64,000 nucleotides of DNA from Dokdonella sp041395345 (GCF_041395345.1 NZ_JAWLAR010000008.1:62001-126000); one strand, 5' to 3'. Numbered from the stretch's first letter, positions 1 through 10,053 are shown. The notes: generated from the sequence alone by a model not told the origin. Numbers and translations: made by a program.

Positions 1-1
1 C

Positions 2-931
2 TCGGCAGCCAAGCAGGAAAAGCCCGCGTCGATTGATCGGCTGTTTGCCGCTGCGGACCGGCTGGCCATGCATTTCCAGCGCCGGGTGCTGCTGGTGATG
101 CGCGGCATCCACGTGCTGGCCGCGCTGATGGGCATTGCCTTTGTCTGCTACTCCGACCTGCCGAGCGGCCTGGTCAATCAGGCAGACATGATCTACCTGT
201 TCATCCTGCTGTTCAGTGCGGGCGTCATTCTCGACCGCCTGGCTCGCCGCCGCGAATGGCATCGCAAGTACATCGATTACCGCGCCCTTGCCGAAGGTCT
301 GCGCGTGCAACGCTACTGGTACCGCGCCGGCGTTGCCGCGGCCGACTCGATCGCGTTCGCCCACGACAACTTCATGCAGAAGCAGGACGTGGAGCTGGGC
401 TGGATCCGCAACGTGATGCGTGCGGCAGGGGTCACTGCACCCGATCGCGAAGGCGTCAGCGAACCCGAACTGAAAGCCGTGATCGAGGAGTGGATCGGAT
501 CACCCGATCGCGATGGTCAGCTTGGCTACTACGCGAAGCGATCGGAGGCCCGCATGCGCGTGCATCGGACCACCCACCTGATAGCGCGATTGTGCCTGTG
601 GACCGGCATGACGCTCGCTGTCGGCCTCGCGCTTTTCCACGGACGCCTCGATGACGACCTCACCACTGCGCTCATCGCGGCGATGGGCGTGCTGGCAATC
701 ATCGCCGCTGCGCGCGAGTCGTACTCCTATCGCAAGGCCGACAAGGAGCTGATCAAGCAGTACGTATTCATGCGCAACATTTTTTCGGGCGCACGCCAGG
801 CACTGGCCGAAGAAAAGGACAGGCGCGGACAACAGGAAATCCTGCGTGCCCTGGGCGAAGCCGCCCTTGCCGAACACGCCGAATGGGCGTTGACCCATCG
901 CGAGCGCCCGCTCGAACACGGAAAGCTCTAG
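2..931 (+). CDS. Multi-pass membrane protein, C-terminal part (cut by window edge)
   Basis: The reading frame is open to the left edge, and the first ATG (position 68) lies inside a sequence that already looks coding (SAAKQEKPASIDRLF before it), so this is probably the C-terminal part of a longer protein. Four hydrophobic segments are visible as two pairs: near positions 110-160 and 180-240, and near 580-640 and 660-710. Between them lies a soluble region containing IDYRALAEGLRVQRYW, a sequence seen in two-TM-pair proteins whose N-terminal part is a soluble nucleotide-binding or TIR/SLOG-like domain. That family link is from memory and uncertain. A short basic C-terminus follows. The gene converges on the TPR gene that ends at 972. 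Confidence 0.6.
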   Translation, partial: SAAKQEKPASIDRLFAAADRLAMHFQRRVLLVMRGIHVLAALMGIAFVCYSDLPSGLVNQADMIYLFILLFSAGVILDRLARRREWHRKYIDYRALAEGLRVQRYWYRAGVAAADSIAFAHDNFMQKQDVELGWIRNVMRAAGVTAPDREGVSEPELKAVIEEWIGSPDRDGQLGYYAKRSEARMRVHRTTHLIARLCLWTGMTLAVGLALFHGRLDDDLTTALIAAMGVLAIIAAARESYSYRKADKELIKQYVFMRNIFSGARQALAEEKDRRGQQEILRALGEAALAEHAEWALTHRERPLEHGKL

Positions 932-971
932 TCGACCCCCGAATTCCGATTCCCTTCCCTGTAAAAGGGCA

Positions 972-2642
972 CTATCCGGCGTCGTGCCTGCTCAGGAAGG
1001 CTCGGGCCTCGAGCAGTCCCGGCAATTGCGGGTCGGCCGAATGCCAGATCGCTACCAGCTTCGAGTAGGTTTTCGCAGCCGCTTCTGCATAACCACCCGC
1101 CACTTGCGCTCGTGCCAGCCCGAGCAAGGAGAGCGCTCGGAGTGGCGCCATTTCCAGCGAGGCGCTGAATGCGGCCGCGGCTTCATCAGGCTTGTCCCGG
1201 GCCAGCAGCAATTCACCGAGCAACTCCTGCGGCGGCTTTACCGAAGGCGGCGGTCCGAAATCGAAGGCCATGCCTTGCAAGCGCTCGACCGCGGCGCGAA
1301 CCCGCGCCAGCGCCACCTCGTGCTTGCCGCGCTTGAATGCTATCAGCGCCGTAAGATTGTCACGGAATATGTCCAGGTAGCCCGGCAAGGCGAGGAACTC
1401 GGGGTCAGGCTGGCTCGATGCAATGAGTTTCTCGAGGGATGCCAACGCGGACTCTGCCGCATCGAGGTCGCCACGCTGGGCCGCGGCATAACCGCTGACG
1501 AACAAGGTTTCCGCCTGTGCGTAGACATCCTGCATCTCAGGCATGGCCAGCTTGACCGCTGCTCCGTCCCAGTCGCCCGACTCGATGATGGCAGTCGCCC
1601 GCATCGTCGGCAGGGATCCAGCGTAGCGTTCGGCGAGCCGGGCTTCGCCGGCCTTGCCTTTCAGTTCGGCCAGGGCAGCCTTGCCGGTTTTCTCGCAGGA
1701 AAGCAGCATCTGGCCTGCTTCGAGGTATCGACCCTGCTGGAAGTAGCCGTATTCCAGCCACTCGCTGTAATGGCCGCAGCGCAGGACCGGTTTGCCAGTC
1801 GCTCGCGCATGCGCATAGACGACCCGTGTCGCTTCCTCGTTGGCCTGGACAAGATCATCCCAGAGGCCAAGCGCAATGAAGATATGCGAAGTCATGTGCT
1901 GGGCATGACCGGCGTCCGGTGCAATCTTCGACAGCGCGCGCGCCGCCTCGATCGCACCGTTGGCATGCTCGGGATCGTCCATGCCATGGATCCAGTAGTG
2001 CGCGGCGCCCGGATTCAGCGGGTTCTTTGCAAAGACGCGCTTCGAAATCTCGGCCGCGCGCAGGTAGTCGGGCACGTTGCGCACGCCCTGACTGCGGCCC
2101 TCCAGCGCCAGCGCGTAGAAGAGCTGGGCTTCGTTGTCTTCGGGCCAGGCCTCGGCGAGCGCCTTCATCGCCTCGTAGTAGCGGGCATCCCGGGATGGCT
2201 TGTCGCCTTCTCCCGAATACAGGATCTCGACCGCCTCCAGGTAGGCTCGCTCTCGTTCCGTCGCGGCCTTGGCGGATCTTTCCGCAGGCGTGTTGCCGAG
2301 TTTGGCAAGCGCCTTGCGGCCGGCTTCCTCATCAAGCTGGTTCCAGAGCGGATGATTGTGCGTCATCGCCTCGCCCCAGACCGCCATCACGAAATCGGGT
2401 TGCAGCGATTGCGCTTCGACGAATGCGAGAGCCGCATCCTCATATTCGAACAGATGCAGCAGCAGGGCGGCGCGCTCGAATGCTGCCTGGGCCTGTGCGG
2501 ATTTCGCTGAGGTCGGAAACTCCACGGTGCCAAGGCCGGCCGTCGGTGCGTGGCCCTCCACTTCGTGCGCAGCAAGCGGTGCGATTCCGAGGCCGATCGT
2601 GATGAGAAACCAGAGCATTGCAGACCGATAGGCGTTTCCCAT
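972..2642 (-). CDS. Secreted tetratricopeptide-repeat protein
   Basis: The protein has 556 residues from the ATG at 2642, which is preceded by a strong GGAGG-type ribosome site; an upstream in-frame start at 2717 would add 25 unlikely residues. It opens with a signal peptide (MGNAYRSAMLWFLITIGLG, cleavage after PLAAHE-like small residues). The rest is a series of helical TPR-like repeats: AAFERAALLLHLFEYEDAALA early, MTSHIFIALGLWDDLVQ in the middle and AAAAFSASLEMAPLRALSLLG near the end. The conserved stretch WGEAMTHNHPLWNQLD is typical of a family of periplasmic TPR proteins without a known function. It lies downstream of nhaA on the same strand, 123 bases away. A role in a protein complex is inference only. 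Confidence 0.75.
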   Translation of the reverse strand: MGNAYRSAMLWFLITIGLGIAPLAAHEVEGHAPTAGLGTVEFPTSAKSAQAQAAFERAALLLHLFEYEDAALAFVEAQSLQPDFVMAVWGEAMTHNHPLWNQLDEEAGRKALAKLGNTPAERSAKAATERERAYLEAVEILYSGEGDKPSRDARYYEAMKALAEAWPEDNEAQLFYALALEGRSQGVRNVPDYLRAAEISKRVFAKNPLNPGAAHYWIHGMDDPEHANGAIEAARALSKIAPDAGHAQHMTSHIFIALGLWDDLVQANEEATRVVYAHARATGKPVLRCGHYSEWLEYGYFQQGRYLEAGQMLLSCEKTGKAALAELKGKAGEARLAERYAGSLPTMRATAIIESGDWDGAAVKLAMPEMQDVYAQAETLFVSGYAAAQRGDLDAAESALASLEKLIASSQPDPEFLALPGYLDIFRDNLTALIAFKRGKHEVALARVRAAVERLQGMAFDFGPPPSVKPPQELLGELLLARDKPDEAAAAFSASLEMAPLRALSLLGLARAQVAGGYAEAAAKTYSKLVAIWHSADPQLPGLLEARAFLSRHDAG

Positions 2643-2765
2643 GATCAATCCCTCCACATGATGGACAGGCGAAATCCCGGGCCTGGCGACAGGTCGATCA
2701 ACACGTCCGGCCTTCAATGCGGCGACGCCTCAGCCGCAGGCCCGCCTTGCACACCTGCTGTCGAA

Positions 2766-3959
2766 TCAATCGGACGATTCGGTTTTCGATTCGGATCGCG
2801 AGCCGGCCAGGCGCAGGACGATGAAACCGAGGATCCCCGCAACCAGCGAACCGCCAAGGATGCCGACCTTGACTTCGCTCTGCAGCGTCGGATGGTTCGC
2901 AAACGCCAGCAAACCGATGAAAAGGCTCATCGTGAAGCCGATGCCGCAGAGCAACGCCACGCCGCACAGCTGGCTCCAGCTCGCTTCCTGCGGCAACCGC
3001 GCAAAGCCGAGCCCGATCGCAACGCTGGAAAATCCGAACACACCGATGATCTTTCCGAGCAAGAGACCGAGGGCGACACCGAGGGTCAACGGGTCGACGA
3101 GGTTGCTCACGCTGAGCCCCTCGAAGGACAGGCCGGCATTGGCAAAGCCGAACAACGGAATGATCAGGAACGGAACCACGTTGTGCAGTGAATTCTCGAG
3201 CGTGATCAGAGGCGGATCATTGAGCTCGTTCTTCATGCGCAGCGGAATCGTGAGCGCCAGCGCAACACCGGCGAGGGTGGCATGAACGCCCGAACGAAGA
3301 ACCAGGAACCAGAGCAAGGCGCCGAGCAACATGTAGGGCCACAGGTTGCGCACACCGCTGCGATTCAGGACGACGAGCACGGCCAGGACACCCGCAGCCA
3401 TGAGCAGGTATTGGGTGGACAACTCGTTCGTATAGAACAGCGCGATGATGATGACCGCACCGAGGTCGTCGATGATGGCCAACGCGGTCAGGAATACCTT
3501 GATCGATACCGGAACCCGCTTTCCGAGCAGGGACAGCACGCCAAGGGCGAAGGCGATATCGGTCGCGGTCGGTATGGCCCAGCCGCGCAAGGCCTCCGGA
3601 TCATTGCGATTGAACGCGAAGTAGATCAATGCCGGCACGAGCATGCCACCGAGGGCGCCGATCCCCGGCAGAACACGTCGCGGCCAGCTCGACAGCTGTC
3701 CGACCAGGATTTCTCGCTTGATCTCGAGTCCGACGAGCAGGAAGAAGACGACCATCAGGCCGTCGTTGATCCAGTGCAGGACGCTCATGCCGGCGACATA
3801 GGCATGCAGGGATTCGAAGTAAAGCTCGGAAACCGGCGAATTCGCCACGATCAGGGCCAGCGCGGCAGCGGCCATCAGCACGAAGCCGCCCGCGGCTTCG
3901 CCCCGCATGAAGTCGGTCACAAGCGCTATGGGTTTGCGGATGATCGGTGTTCGAAGCAT
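2766..3959 (-). CDS. nhaA: Na+/H+ antiporter NhaA
   Basis: This 397-residue inner-membrane protein should exchange internal Na+ or Li+ for external H+, giving salt tolerance and pH control. The length matches the family. The N-terminus has the FMRGEAAGGFVLMAAA helix of NhaA, followed by FFLLVGLEIKREILVGQL (about 72-89), TATDIAFALGVLSLLG with Asp134, and the paired ion-binding aspartates Asp164-Asp165 in ALAIIDDLGAVIII, corresponding to the essential Asp pair of the E. coli protein. About twelve hydrophobic segments are present. The ORF is unbroken and begins at the ATG at 3959. It lies between mdh, 151 bases upstream, and the TPR gene. Confidence 0.96.
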   Translation of the reverse strand: MLRTPIIRKPIALVTDFMRGEAAGGFVLMAAAALALIVANSPVSELYFESLHAYVAGMSVLHWINDGLMVVFFLLVGLEIKREILVGQLSSWPRRVLPGIGALGGMLVPALIYFAFNRNDPEALRGWAIPTATDIAFALGVLSLLGKRVPVSIKVFLTALAIIDDLGAVIIIALFYTNELSTQYLLMAAGVLAVLVVLNRSGVRNLWPYMLLGALLWFLVLRSGVHATLAGVALALTIPLRMKNELNDPPLITLENSLHNVVPFLIIPLFGFANAGLSFEGLSVSNLVDPLTLGVALGLLLGKIIGVFGFSSVAIGLGFARLPQEASWSQLCGVALLCGIGFTMSLFIGLLAFANHPTLQSEVKVGILGGSLVAGILGFIVLRLAGSRSESKTESSD

Positions 3960-4110
3960 CTATCCGTGGTCCGTGGCTGGGAAATCCGGGCAGTTGTCGT
4001 ACGCGCCAGCACGTCAACAGGAAGTTGAAGACTCCGGCACCGCCCACGCCCGAAGTCTCGCACAGCAGGATCCGGCCTGACGAGCCGCATCCTGCTCAAG
4101 GCGAGCGATG

Positions 4111-5094
4111 CTAGCTCGCGAACAACTTTTCGACGGCGGCACGCTCTTCGCGCAATTCCTTCTCTGTGGCCTCGATGCGGGCCCTGGAGAATTCATTGAC
4201 GTCGATTCCCTGCACGATCGAATACTTGCCGTCCTTGATCGTGACCGGATAGCCGAAGATCACGCCCGGTTCCACACCGTAGGAGCCGTCCGACGGAATA
4301 CCCATCGACACCCAATCGCCCTCGGCCGTACCGTGCGTCCAGTCGCGCATGTGGTCGATGGCAGCCGAAGCGGCCGACGCTGCGGACGATGCGCCGCGCG
4401 CCTTGATGATGGCCGCGCCACGCTGCTGCACCAGCGGAATGAACTCGTCCGCGTACCAGGACTGGTCGACGAGACTCAGAGCCGCCTTGCCCTTGACCAT
4501 GGTCTGGTGGATATCCGGATACTGGGTCGAACTGTGGTTGCCCCAGATCGTGACCCTGGAGATGTCGGTATTCAGCGCGCCGGTCTTTTCCGCGAGCTGG
4601 CTGATGGCGCGGTTGTGGTCGAGTCGCACCATCGCGGTGAAGCGACCGGGATCGAGATCCGGTGCGTTCTGTTGCGCGATCAGCGCATTGGTGTTGGCCG
4701 GATTGCCGACCACAAGCACGCGCACGTCGCGCTTTGCGTGGTCGTTGATCGCCTTGCCCTGCGGGCCGAAGATCGCGCCATTGGCTTCGAGCAGGTCCTT
4801 GCGCTCCATGCCCGGTCCACGCGGGCGCGCACCAACCAGCAGGGCATAGTCGACATCCTTGAATGCGACATTTGCATCGTCGGTCGCGACGACGCCGTGA
4901 AGGGTCGGGAATGCACAGTCATTGAGTTCCATGACCACGCCATTCAGCGCCGGCAGCGCGGGCGTGATTTCGAGCAGGTGCAGGATCACCGGCTGATCCG
5001 GGCCCAGCATGTCGCCAGCGGCAATACGGAACAGAAGTGCATAGCCGATTTGACCGGCAGCACCGGTAACGGCAACTCGGACAGGAGCTTTCAT
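4111..5094 (-). CDS. mdh: Malate dehydrogenase (NAD-dependent)
   Basis: This 327-residue cytosolic enzyme interconverts malate and oxaloacetate in the TCA cycle. It has the N-terminal dinucleotide-binding motif VTGAAGQIGYALL (about 9-21), the substrate-loop arginines in ARPRGPGMERKDLL, the catalytic Asp in VRLDHNRAI and the catalytic His in WGNHSSTQYP. This is the type-2 malate dehydrogenase usual in Xanthomonadales and Burkholderia. The ATG at 5094 has a GAGG ribosome site 9 bases upstream. It starts 28 bases after the glutaredoxin-like lipoprotein gene, so the three genes aminotransferase, glutaredoxin and mdh are probably cotranscribed. Confidence 0.97.
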   Translation of the reverse strand: MKAPVRVAVTGAAGQIGYALLFRIAAGDMLGPDQPVILHLLEITPALPALNGVVMELNDCAFPTLHGVVATDDANVAFKDVDYALLVGARPRGPGMERKDLLEANGAIFGPQGKAINDHAKRDVRVLVVGNPANTNALIAQQNAPDLDPGRFTAMVRLDHNRAISQLAEKTGALNTDISRVTIWGNHSSTQYPDIHQTMVKGKAALSLVDQSWYADEFIPLVQQRGAAIIKARGASSAASAASAAIDHMRDWTHGTAEGDWVSMGIPSDGSYGVEPGVIFGYPVTIKDGKYSIVQGIDVNEFSRARIEATEKELREERAAVEKLFAS

Positions 5095-5122
5095 TGCATC
5101 AACCTCGCAGTATGTGGGGTGG

Positions 5123-5494
5123 TTACTGTTTGCTGGGTGTCGGAATCAGGTCGGCGGCGGTGAGCAGTGCGCGTGCCCGTTCCGGAGAGTATCCATGCAC
5201 GGTCCTGTCGCCGACCAGCAGAATCGGTACGCCGCGACCCTCAAGCATTTCGTAGGCGTACTGGCCCAAGCGGCTCGACTCGACATCGATATCGCGGAAT
5301 TCGACGTTCCAGTCGGCCAGGTCAGCGCGCAACCTCTTGCAGTAGCCGCAGGTCGATGTCGACAGCATGATCACCGGATCATCTCCAATCTGCTCGCGCA
5401 GGCCGACCATGTCGACTTCCTGCGTACAGGCCGAAAGCAGGCCCAGGATCAATCCCAATGCAAGCGCGCGAATCATGCAGGACCTCGCATTCAT
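5123..5494 (-). CDS. Glutaredoxin-like lipoprotein
   Basis: This 123-residue protein has a lipoprotein signal peptide (ALALGLILGLLSAC, lipobox LSAC) followed by a glutaredoxin-like thioredoxin fold. The fold has the active-site motif CGYC in STSTCGYCKRLRADL and the cis-proline element GVPILLVGDRTVHGY. It is expected to be membrane-anchored in the periplasm and to act on disulfides or glutathione adducts, though its partner is unknown. Its ATG overlaps the TGA of the upstream aminotransferase gene (ATGA), which supports translational coupling. A second possible start is the ATG at 5476, which gives a tighter signal peptide. An exported glutaredoxin between two oxaloacetate-metabolising enzymes is unusual. 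Confidence 0.85.
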   Translation of the reverse strand: MNARSCMIRALALGLILGLLSACTQEVDMVGLREQIGDDPVIMLSTSTCGYCKRLRADLADWNVEFRDIDVESSRLGQYAYEMLEGRGVPILLVGDRTVHGYSPERARALLTAADLIPTPSKQ

Positions 5495-6687
5495 TTCAGT
5501 TCGGCGAAGAATTCCTGGAAACGCTGCATGCCAGGCGCCAGCTGTTCGGCCGGACAGGTATAGGAAATGCGCAACGCCAACGGATCGCCGAAGGCGCTGC
5601 CCGGCACGCAGGCCAGACCCTTCGCCTCCAGCAGGACACTGCAGAAATCCACGTCGTTGTTGATCTTGATGCCGTTGTGCGACTTGCCAAAGGCACAGGA
5701 AATATTCGGGAAAGCGTAGAAGGCGCCCTGGGGACGCGGGCAGATGACCCCGGGAATGGCGGTCAGCGCGTCATAGACCTGGTCGCGCCGGGCGGAGAAC
5801 TCTGCATTCTTTTCGACCGGCACATCCTGGGGACCTTCCAGGGCCGCACGCGCGGCTGCATTGACCACTTCGGGAACGTTCGTGATGTGGTTGGAGTTGA
5901 GCGTGACCACGGCATTGGCCACCGATTCCGGCCCCGCGATGAAGCCGACGCGCCAGCCCGGCATGCCGTAGGTCTTGGAAATCGAGTCGACGTGGATGAC
6001 GCGATCGCGCAACTCGGGGCGCGCGTTGACGAAGTTGTGGTAGCCGACGCCGTCAAAGACCATGCGGTTGTAGATGTCGTCGCAGATCACCCAGACATCC
6101 GGGTGGCGAACCAGCACATCGGCCAGCGCGGCGATTTCCTCCTTCGTGTAGACCATGCCGGTCGGGTTCGAGGGATTGTTGAACAGGAATACCTTGGCCC
6201 CGGGCAGTGCTGCATCGAGTTGTTCCGGCGTGAGCTTGTAGTTCTGCCCGGACGGACACGGCAGCATGCGTGCCTTGGCATCGAGGATTTCGGCCAGGTC
6301 GAGATAGGTGGTCCAGTACGGCACCGGGAACACGATCACATCGCCGGCGTCGAGCAAGGCTTCGCCGAGGTTGTAGAGCATGTGCTTGGCACCGATGCCC
6401 GTCGCCAGGTTGGAACGCTGGTAACCGGTCAGGCCGCCTTCCTCGAGATGCTTGAGAAACGCGTCAAGCAGGCCATCCGGGCCGCGGTTCGAACCGTACT
6501 GCCCACTGTCCTTCTCCAGCGCATCGCGGGCCGCCTGGTAGACATGCGGGCCGGGCAGGAAATTGGGTACACCGATCGAGAAACTGATGATGTCCCGACC
6601 TGCAGCCTTGAGTTGCTTGGCTTTTTCGGCAATCAGCATGATTGCGCTGGGCTTGGCTCGACTCATTCGGGCGGCTAGACGCGGCAT
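5491..6687 (-). CDS. Class I PLP-dependent aminotransferase (aspartate aminotransferase type)
   Basis: The protein has 398 residues from the ATG at 6687, chosen because AGAGG lies just upstream and the N-terminus MPRLAARMSRAKPSA aligns with the family start. It is a fold-type I aminotransferase: IGVPNFLPGPHV at the N-terminus, FNNPSNPTGMVYTKEE in the middle, DDIYNRMVFD, the PLP lysine in DSISKTYGMPGWRVG, and an arginine in the C-terminal substrate region LALRISYTCP. It probably transfers amino groups between aspartate and 2-oxoglutarate, producing oxaloacetate that the neighbouring malate dehydrogenase can use. The exact substrate cannot be fixed from sequence. It is the first gene of the group with the glutaredoxin and mdh genes. 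Confidence 0.9.
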   Translation of the reverse strand: MPRLAARMSRAKPSAIMLIAEKAKQLKAAGRDIISFSIGVPNFLPGPHVYQAARDALEKDSGQYGSNRGPDGLLDAFLKHLEEGGLTGYQRSNLATGIGAKHMLYNLGEALLDAGDVIVFPVPYWTTYLDLAEILDAKARMLPCPSGQNYKLTPEQLDAALPGAKVFLFNNPSNPTGMVYTKEEIAALADVLVRHPDVWVICDDIYNRMVFDGVGYHNFVNARPELRDRVIHVDSISKTYGMPGWRVGFIAGPESVANAVVTLNSNHITNVPEVVNAAARAALEGPQDVPVEKNAEFSARRDQVYDALTAIPGVICPRPQGAFYAFPNISCAFGKSHNGIKINNDVDFCSVLLEAKGLACVPGSAFGDPLALRISYTCPAEQLAPGMQRFQEFFAELK

Positions 6688-6894
6688 GAAAACCTCTTGA
6701 GCTGGATGTGGGGGGGCGATAAAAAGCACGCGATTTTAGCACAGGGATCGCAGCGGTTCGGCTGTCATCCCGACCATCCCGGGCGCGACGCCCGCCCTGC
6801 CTGCAAACAATCCTGAAATTCGATCCCGAGTGCAGCAAGCGGGTGCAATCGGTTGTAGAGTGCGCCTGATCTTCACCAGCAGAGGGCAACCCGG

Positions 6895-7164
6895 ATGGAA
6901 ATATTTGGCGGCACCAATGGCATCTTGATGACCATCATCATCGGCTTTCTGGTCGGTATCGTGGCAAAGATCCTCAAACCCGGGAAAGATCCGGGCGGGT
7001 TCATTGTCACCATCCTGCTCGGTATTGCCGGTTCCTTCATCGCCACCTTTCTCGGCAAGACGCTGGGCTGGTATCAGGCAGGACAGACGGCCGGATTCAT
7101 CGGATCGGTGATCGGCGCCATCATCCTTCTGGTGCTCTACAGCCTCGCCACCAGGAAAAAGTAG
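6895..7164 (+). CDS. GlsB/YeaQ/YmgE-type small membrane protein
   Basis: This 89-residue protein has three hydrophobic segments separated by glycine-rich turns: LMTIIIGFLVGIVAKIL, FIVTILLGIAGSFIATFLG and FIGSVIGAIILLVLYSL. The pattern GFLVGIVAKILKPGKDPGG followed by GIAGSFIATFLG is characteristic of the transglycosylase-associated (YeaQ/YmgE/GlsB) family of stress-induced inner-membrane proteins, whose molecular role is not established. The end is basic (TRKK). The gene is monocistronic and is followed directly by a strong terminator at 7178-7206. Confidence 0.88.
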   Translation: MEIFGGTNGILMTIIIGFLVGIVAKILKPGKDPGGFIVTILLGIAGSFIATFLGKTLGWYQAGQTAGFIGSVIGAIILLVLYSLATRKK

Positions 7165-7177
7165 TCACCAGCAAAAG

Positions 7178-7206
7178 AAAAACGCCGGGAAACCGGCGTT
7201 TTTTTG
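7178..7206. terminator. Bidirectional intrinsic terminator
   Basis: A perfect stem AACGCCGG / CCGGCGTT (7181-7188 with 7193-7200) has a GAAA tetraloop. It is flanked by an A-run on the left and a T-run on the right, so it terminates in both directions. It serves the YeaQ-type gene (+) and the converging cyclophilin gene (-). Confidence 0.93.
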
Positions 7207-7281
7207 TTCAATTCGGGTAGAGACAGGCTGCAGCTGATGGTTGCGCATCCGACCCTGCCCGCCGGTGCTGCCCTGCTCGGC

Positions 7282-7803
<522 letters not shown>

Positions 7804-8220
7804 TACTGGGCTCCGCTTTACGAACTGCCTAGCCTAAACGATTTCGGCGTATTCGGCAGAATGAGGTTGTCGGGAGGCAGTTCGACACCGCCAGGGCCGG
7901 CGGCGCCCTCCTCGACAGGATCCTGCACGTCCTAGTCCGACGGGACTGACGGGCTGGTAGAAAAATACCGACCGTGACCGACCGCATCGCGGATTACTCG
8001 CCAATCCCGGCGAATCCGTTCTCGATGGCAGGATTCGGGTCAAGGGGTCGACAGGGGGTCGCCAGCACCCGCGCCCGGCAAAGGTCGCCCACGGTGTCGA
8101 AATCCTGGAAAATTCAAGCGCTGGTCATGATTTACGGGCATAATATGCGGCTGCCGGTTTCCCGCGGCCCCTTACTCCCTTCCCTGTGACGGCCCATGAC
8201 GAGGTCGCCCGGTATTTCGT
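7804..8220. other. Divergent intergenic region between cyclophilin gene and typA
   Basis: No ORF here has credible coding character. The region must contain the leftward promoter for the cyclophilin gene and the rightward promoter for typA. The most AT-rich stretch (GGGCATAATATGC, about 8135-8150) is a weak -10 candidate for typA, but no well-spaced -35 box is seen. No ribosome site is obvious directly before the typA ATG. Confidence 0.4.
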
Positions 8221-10050
8221 ATGTCTATTGAAAAACTCCGCAACATCGCGATCGTGGCCCATGTCGACCACGGCAAGACCACCCTGGTCGACTGCCTGCT
8301 CAAGCAATCCGGCACCTTCAGCGAACGTACCGTGCTCGCCGAACGCGTGATGGATTCGAACGATCAGGAAAAGGAACGTGGCATCACGATCCTGTCCAAG
8401 AACACCGCGATCACCTGGCGCGACAACCGCATCAACATCGTCGATACGCCGGGCCATGCCGACTTCGGCGGCGAAGTCGAACGCGTGCTGTCGATGGTCG
8501 ATACCGTGCTGATCCTGGTCGACGCGATGGACGGACCGATGCCGCAGACGCGCTTCGTAACCCAGAAAGCCTTCGAGATGGGCTTCAAGCCCATCGTCGT
8601 GATCAACAAGGTCGATCGTCCCGGCGCGCGCCCGGACTGGGTACTCAACGCTACATTCGACCTGTTCGACCGCCTCGGCGCAACTGACGAGCAGCTCGAT
8701 TTCCCGGTCGTCTACGCCTCTGCGCTGCACGGCTACGCCGGTCTCGATTCCGATGTGCGTTCGGGCGACATGACCCCGCTCTACGAAGCGATCATGAAGC
8801 ATGTCTCGCCGCCGCAGGTCGATCCGGACGGTCCGTTCCAGATGCGCATCAGCCAGCTCGACTACAACAACTATGTCGGCCTGATCGGCATCGGCCGCAT
8901 CCAGCGCGGCAAGGTGCGTACCAACATGCAGGTGGCCGTGGTCGACAAGGACGGCAAGAAGCGCAATGCGAAAGTGCTGCAGGTGCTCGGCTTCATGGGC
9001 CTGGAGCGCCGTGAGGTGGACGAAGCCGAAGCGGGCGACATCATCGCGATCAACGGCATCGAGGGGCTCAGCATTTCCGACACCATCTGCGCGCAGGATG
9101 CGCCTGAGCAGTTGCCGGTTCTGCACGTCGACGAGCCTACTATCAGCATGACCTTCCAGGTCAACAATTCGCCGTTCGCCGGGGTCAAGGAACACAGCGG
9201 CGGCAAGTTCCTGACCAGCCGCCAGATTCGCGAGCGGCTGATGCGCGAAACCCTGCACAACGTCGCCATGAAGGTCGAGGAAACCGAGGATCCGGACAAG
9301 TTCAAGGTGTCCGGCCGCGGCGAACTGCATCTGTCCGTGCTTATCGAAACGATGCGGCGCGAAGGCTACGAACTGGCCGTGTCGCGACCGGAAGTCATCA
9401 TCAAGGAAGTCGATGGCGAGATGCAGGAGCCCTTCGAGCAGCTCGTCGTCGACATGGAAGAACAGTTTCAGGGCGGCGTCATGGAGCGTCTCGGCATGCG
9501 CCGCGGCAAGCTGGTCAACATGGAGCTCGATGGTCGCGGCCGCGCGCGCCTCGAATACATGATTCCGGCTCGTGGCCTGATCGGCTTCCAGACCGAGTTC
9601 CGTACCGTCACCGCCGGCACCGGCCTGCTCTTCCACGTGTTCGACCACTACGGTCCGCGCTCGGAAGGCGCCATCGCCAAGCGCAACAACGGCGTGATGA
9701 TCTCGAATGGCCAGGGCCCCTCGCCTGCCTACTCGCTGATCAGCCTGCAGGAGCGCGGACGCCTGCTGATCAGCGAAGGCGACGAAATCTACGAAGGCCA
9801 GCTGGTCGGCATCCACGCCAAGGACAACGACCTCACCGTCAATGCCCTGCGCGCCAAGCAGATGACCAATGTGCGTGCCGCCGGCAAGGACGAGACCGTG
9901 CAGCTGACGCCGCCGGTGAAGATGTCGCTCGAGCAGGCGCTGGAGTTCATCGAGGACGACGAGCTGGTTGAAGTCACGCCCAAGCAGATCCGCCTGCGCA
10001 AGAAGCACCTGACCGAAAACGACCGCAAGCGCGCTTCCCGCGCCGCCTGA
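8221..10050 (+). CDS. typA: Ribosome-associated GTPase TypA/BipA
   Basis: This 609-residue translational GTPase of the EF-G family acts in 50S assembly and stress or low-temperature growth. The G domain shows G1 in IVAHVDHGKTTLVD (about 11-24), switch II in DTPGHADFGGEVERVL (about 76-91) and NKVDRPGARPDWV (G4, about 130-142). Domain II, an EF-G-like domain III and the BipA-specific C-terminal domain (GLIGFQTEFRTVTAGTG, about 456-472, and LTVNALRAKQMTNVRAAG, about 537-554) follow. The length matches the family. The next gene begins directly after the stop codon. Confidence 0.98.
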   Translation: MSIEKLRNIAIVAHVDHGKTTLVDCLLKQSGTFSERTVLAERVMDSNDQEKERGITILSKNTAITWRDNRINIVDTPGHADFGGEVERVLSMVDTVLILVDAMDGPMPQTRFVTQKAFEMGFKPIVVINKVDRPGARPDWVLNATFDLFDRLGATDEQLDFPVVYASALHGYAGLDSDVRSGDMTPLYEAIMKHVSPPQVDPDGPFQMRISQLDYNNYVGLIGIGRIQRGKVRTNMQVAVVDKDGKKRNAKVLQVLGFMGLERREVDEAEAGDIIAINGIEGLSISDTICAQDAPEQLPVLHVDEPTISMTFQVNNSPFAGVKEHSGGKFLTSRQIRERLMRETLHNVAMKVEETEDPDKFKVSGRGELHLSVLIETMRREGYELAVSRPEVIIKEVDGEMQEPFEQLVVDMEEQFQGGVMERLGMRRGKLVNMELDGRGRARLEYMIPARGLIGFQTEFRTVTAGTGLLFHVFDHYGPRSEGAIAKRNNGVMISNGQGPSPAYSLISLQERGRLLISEGDEIYEGQLVGIHAKDNDLTVNALRAKQMTNVRAAGKDETVQLTPPVKMSLEQALEFIEDDELVEVTPKQIRLRKKHLTENDRKRASRAA

Positions 10051-10053
10051 GTG

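Noticed and set aside
984..2510. 508-codon plus-strand frame opposite the TPR gene
   Set aside because: The minus strand has a signal peptide, a ribosome site and repeat structure; the plus frame has none.
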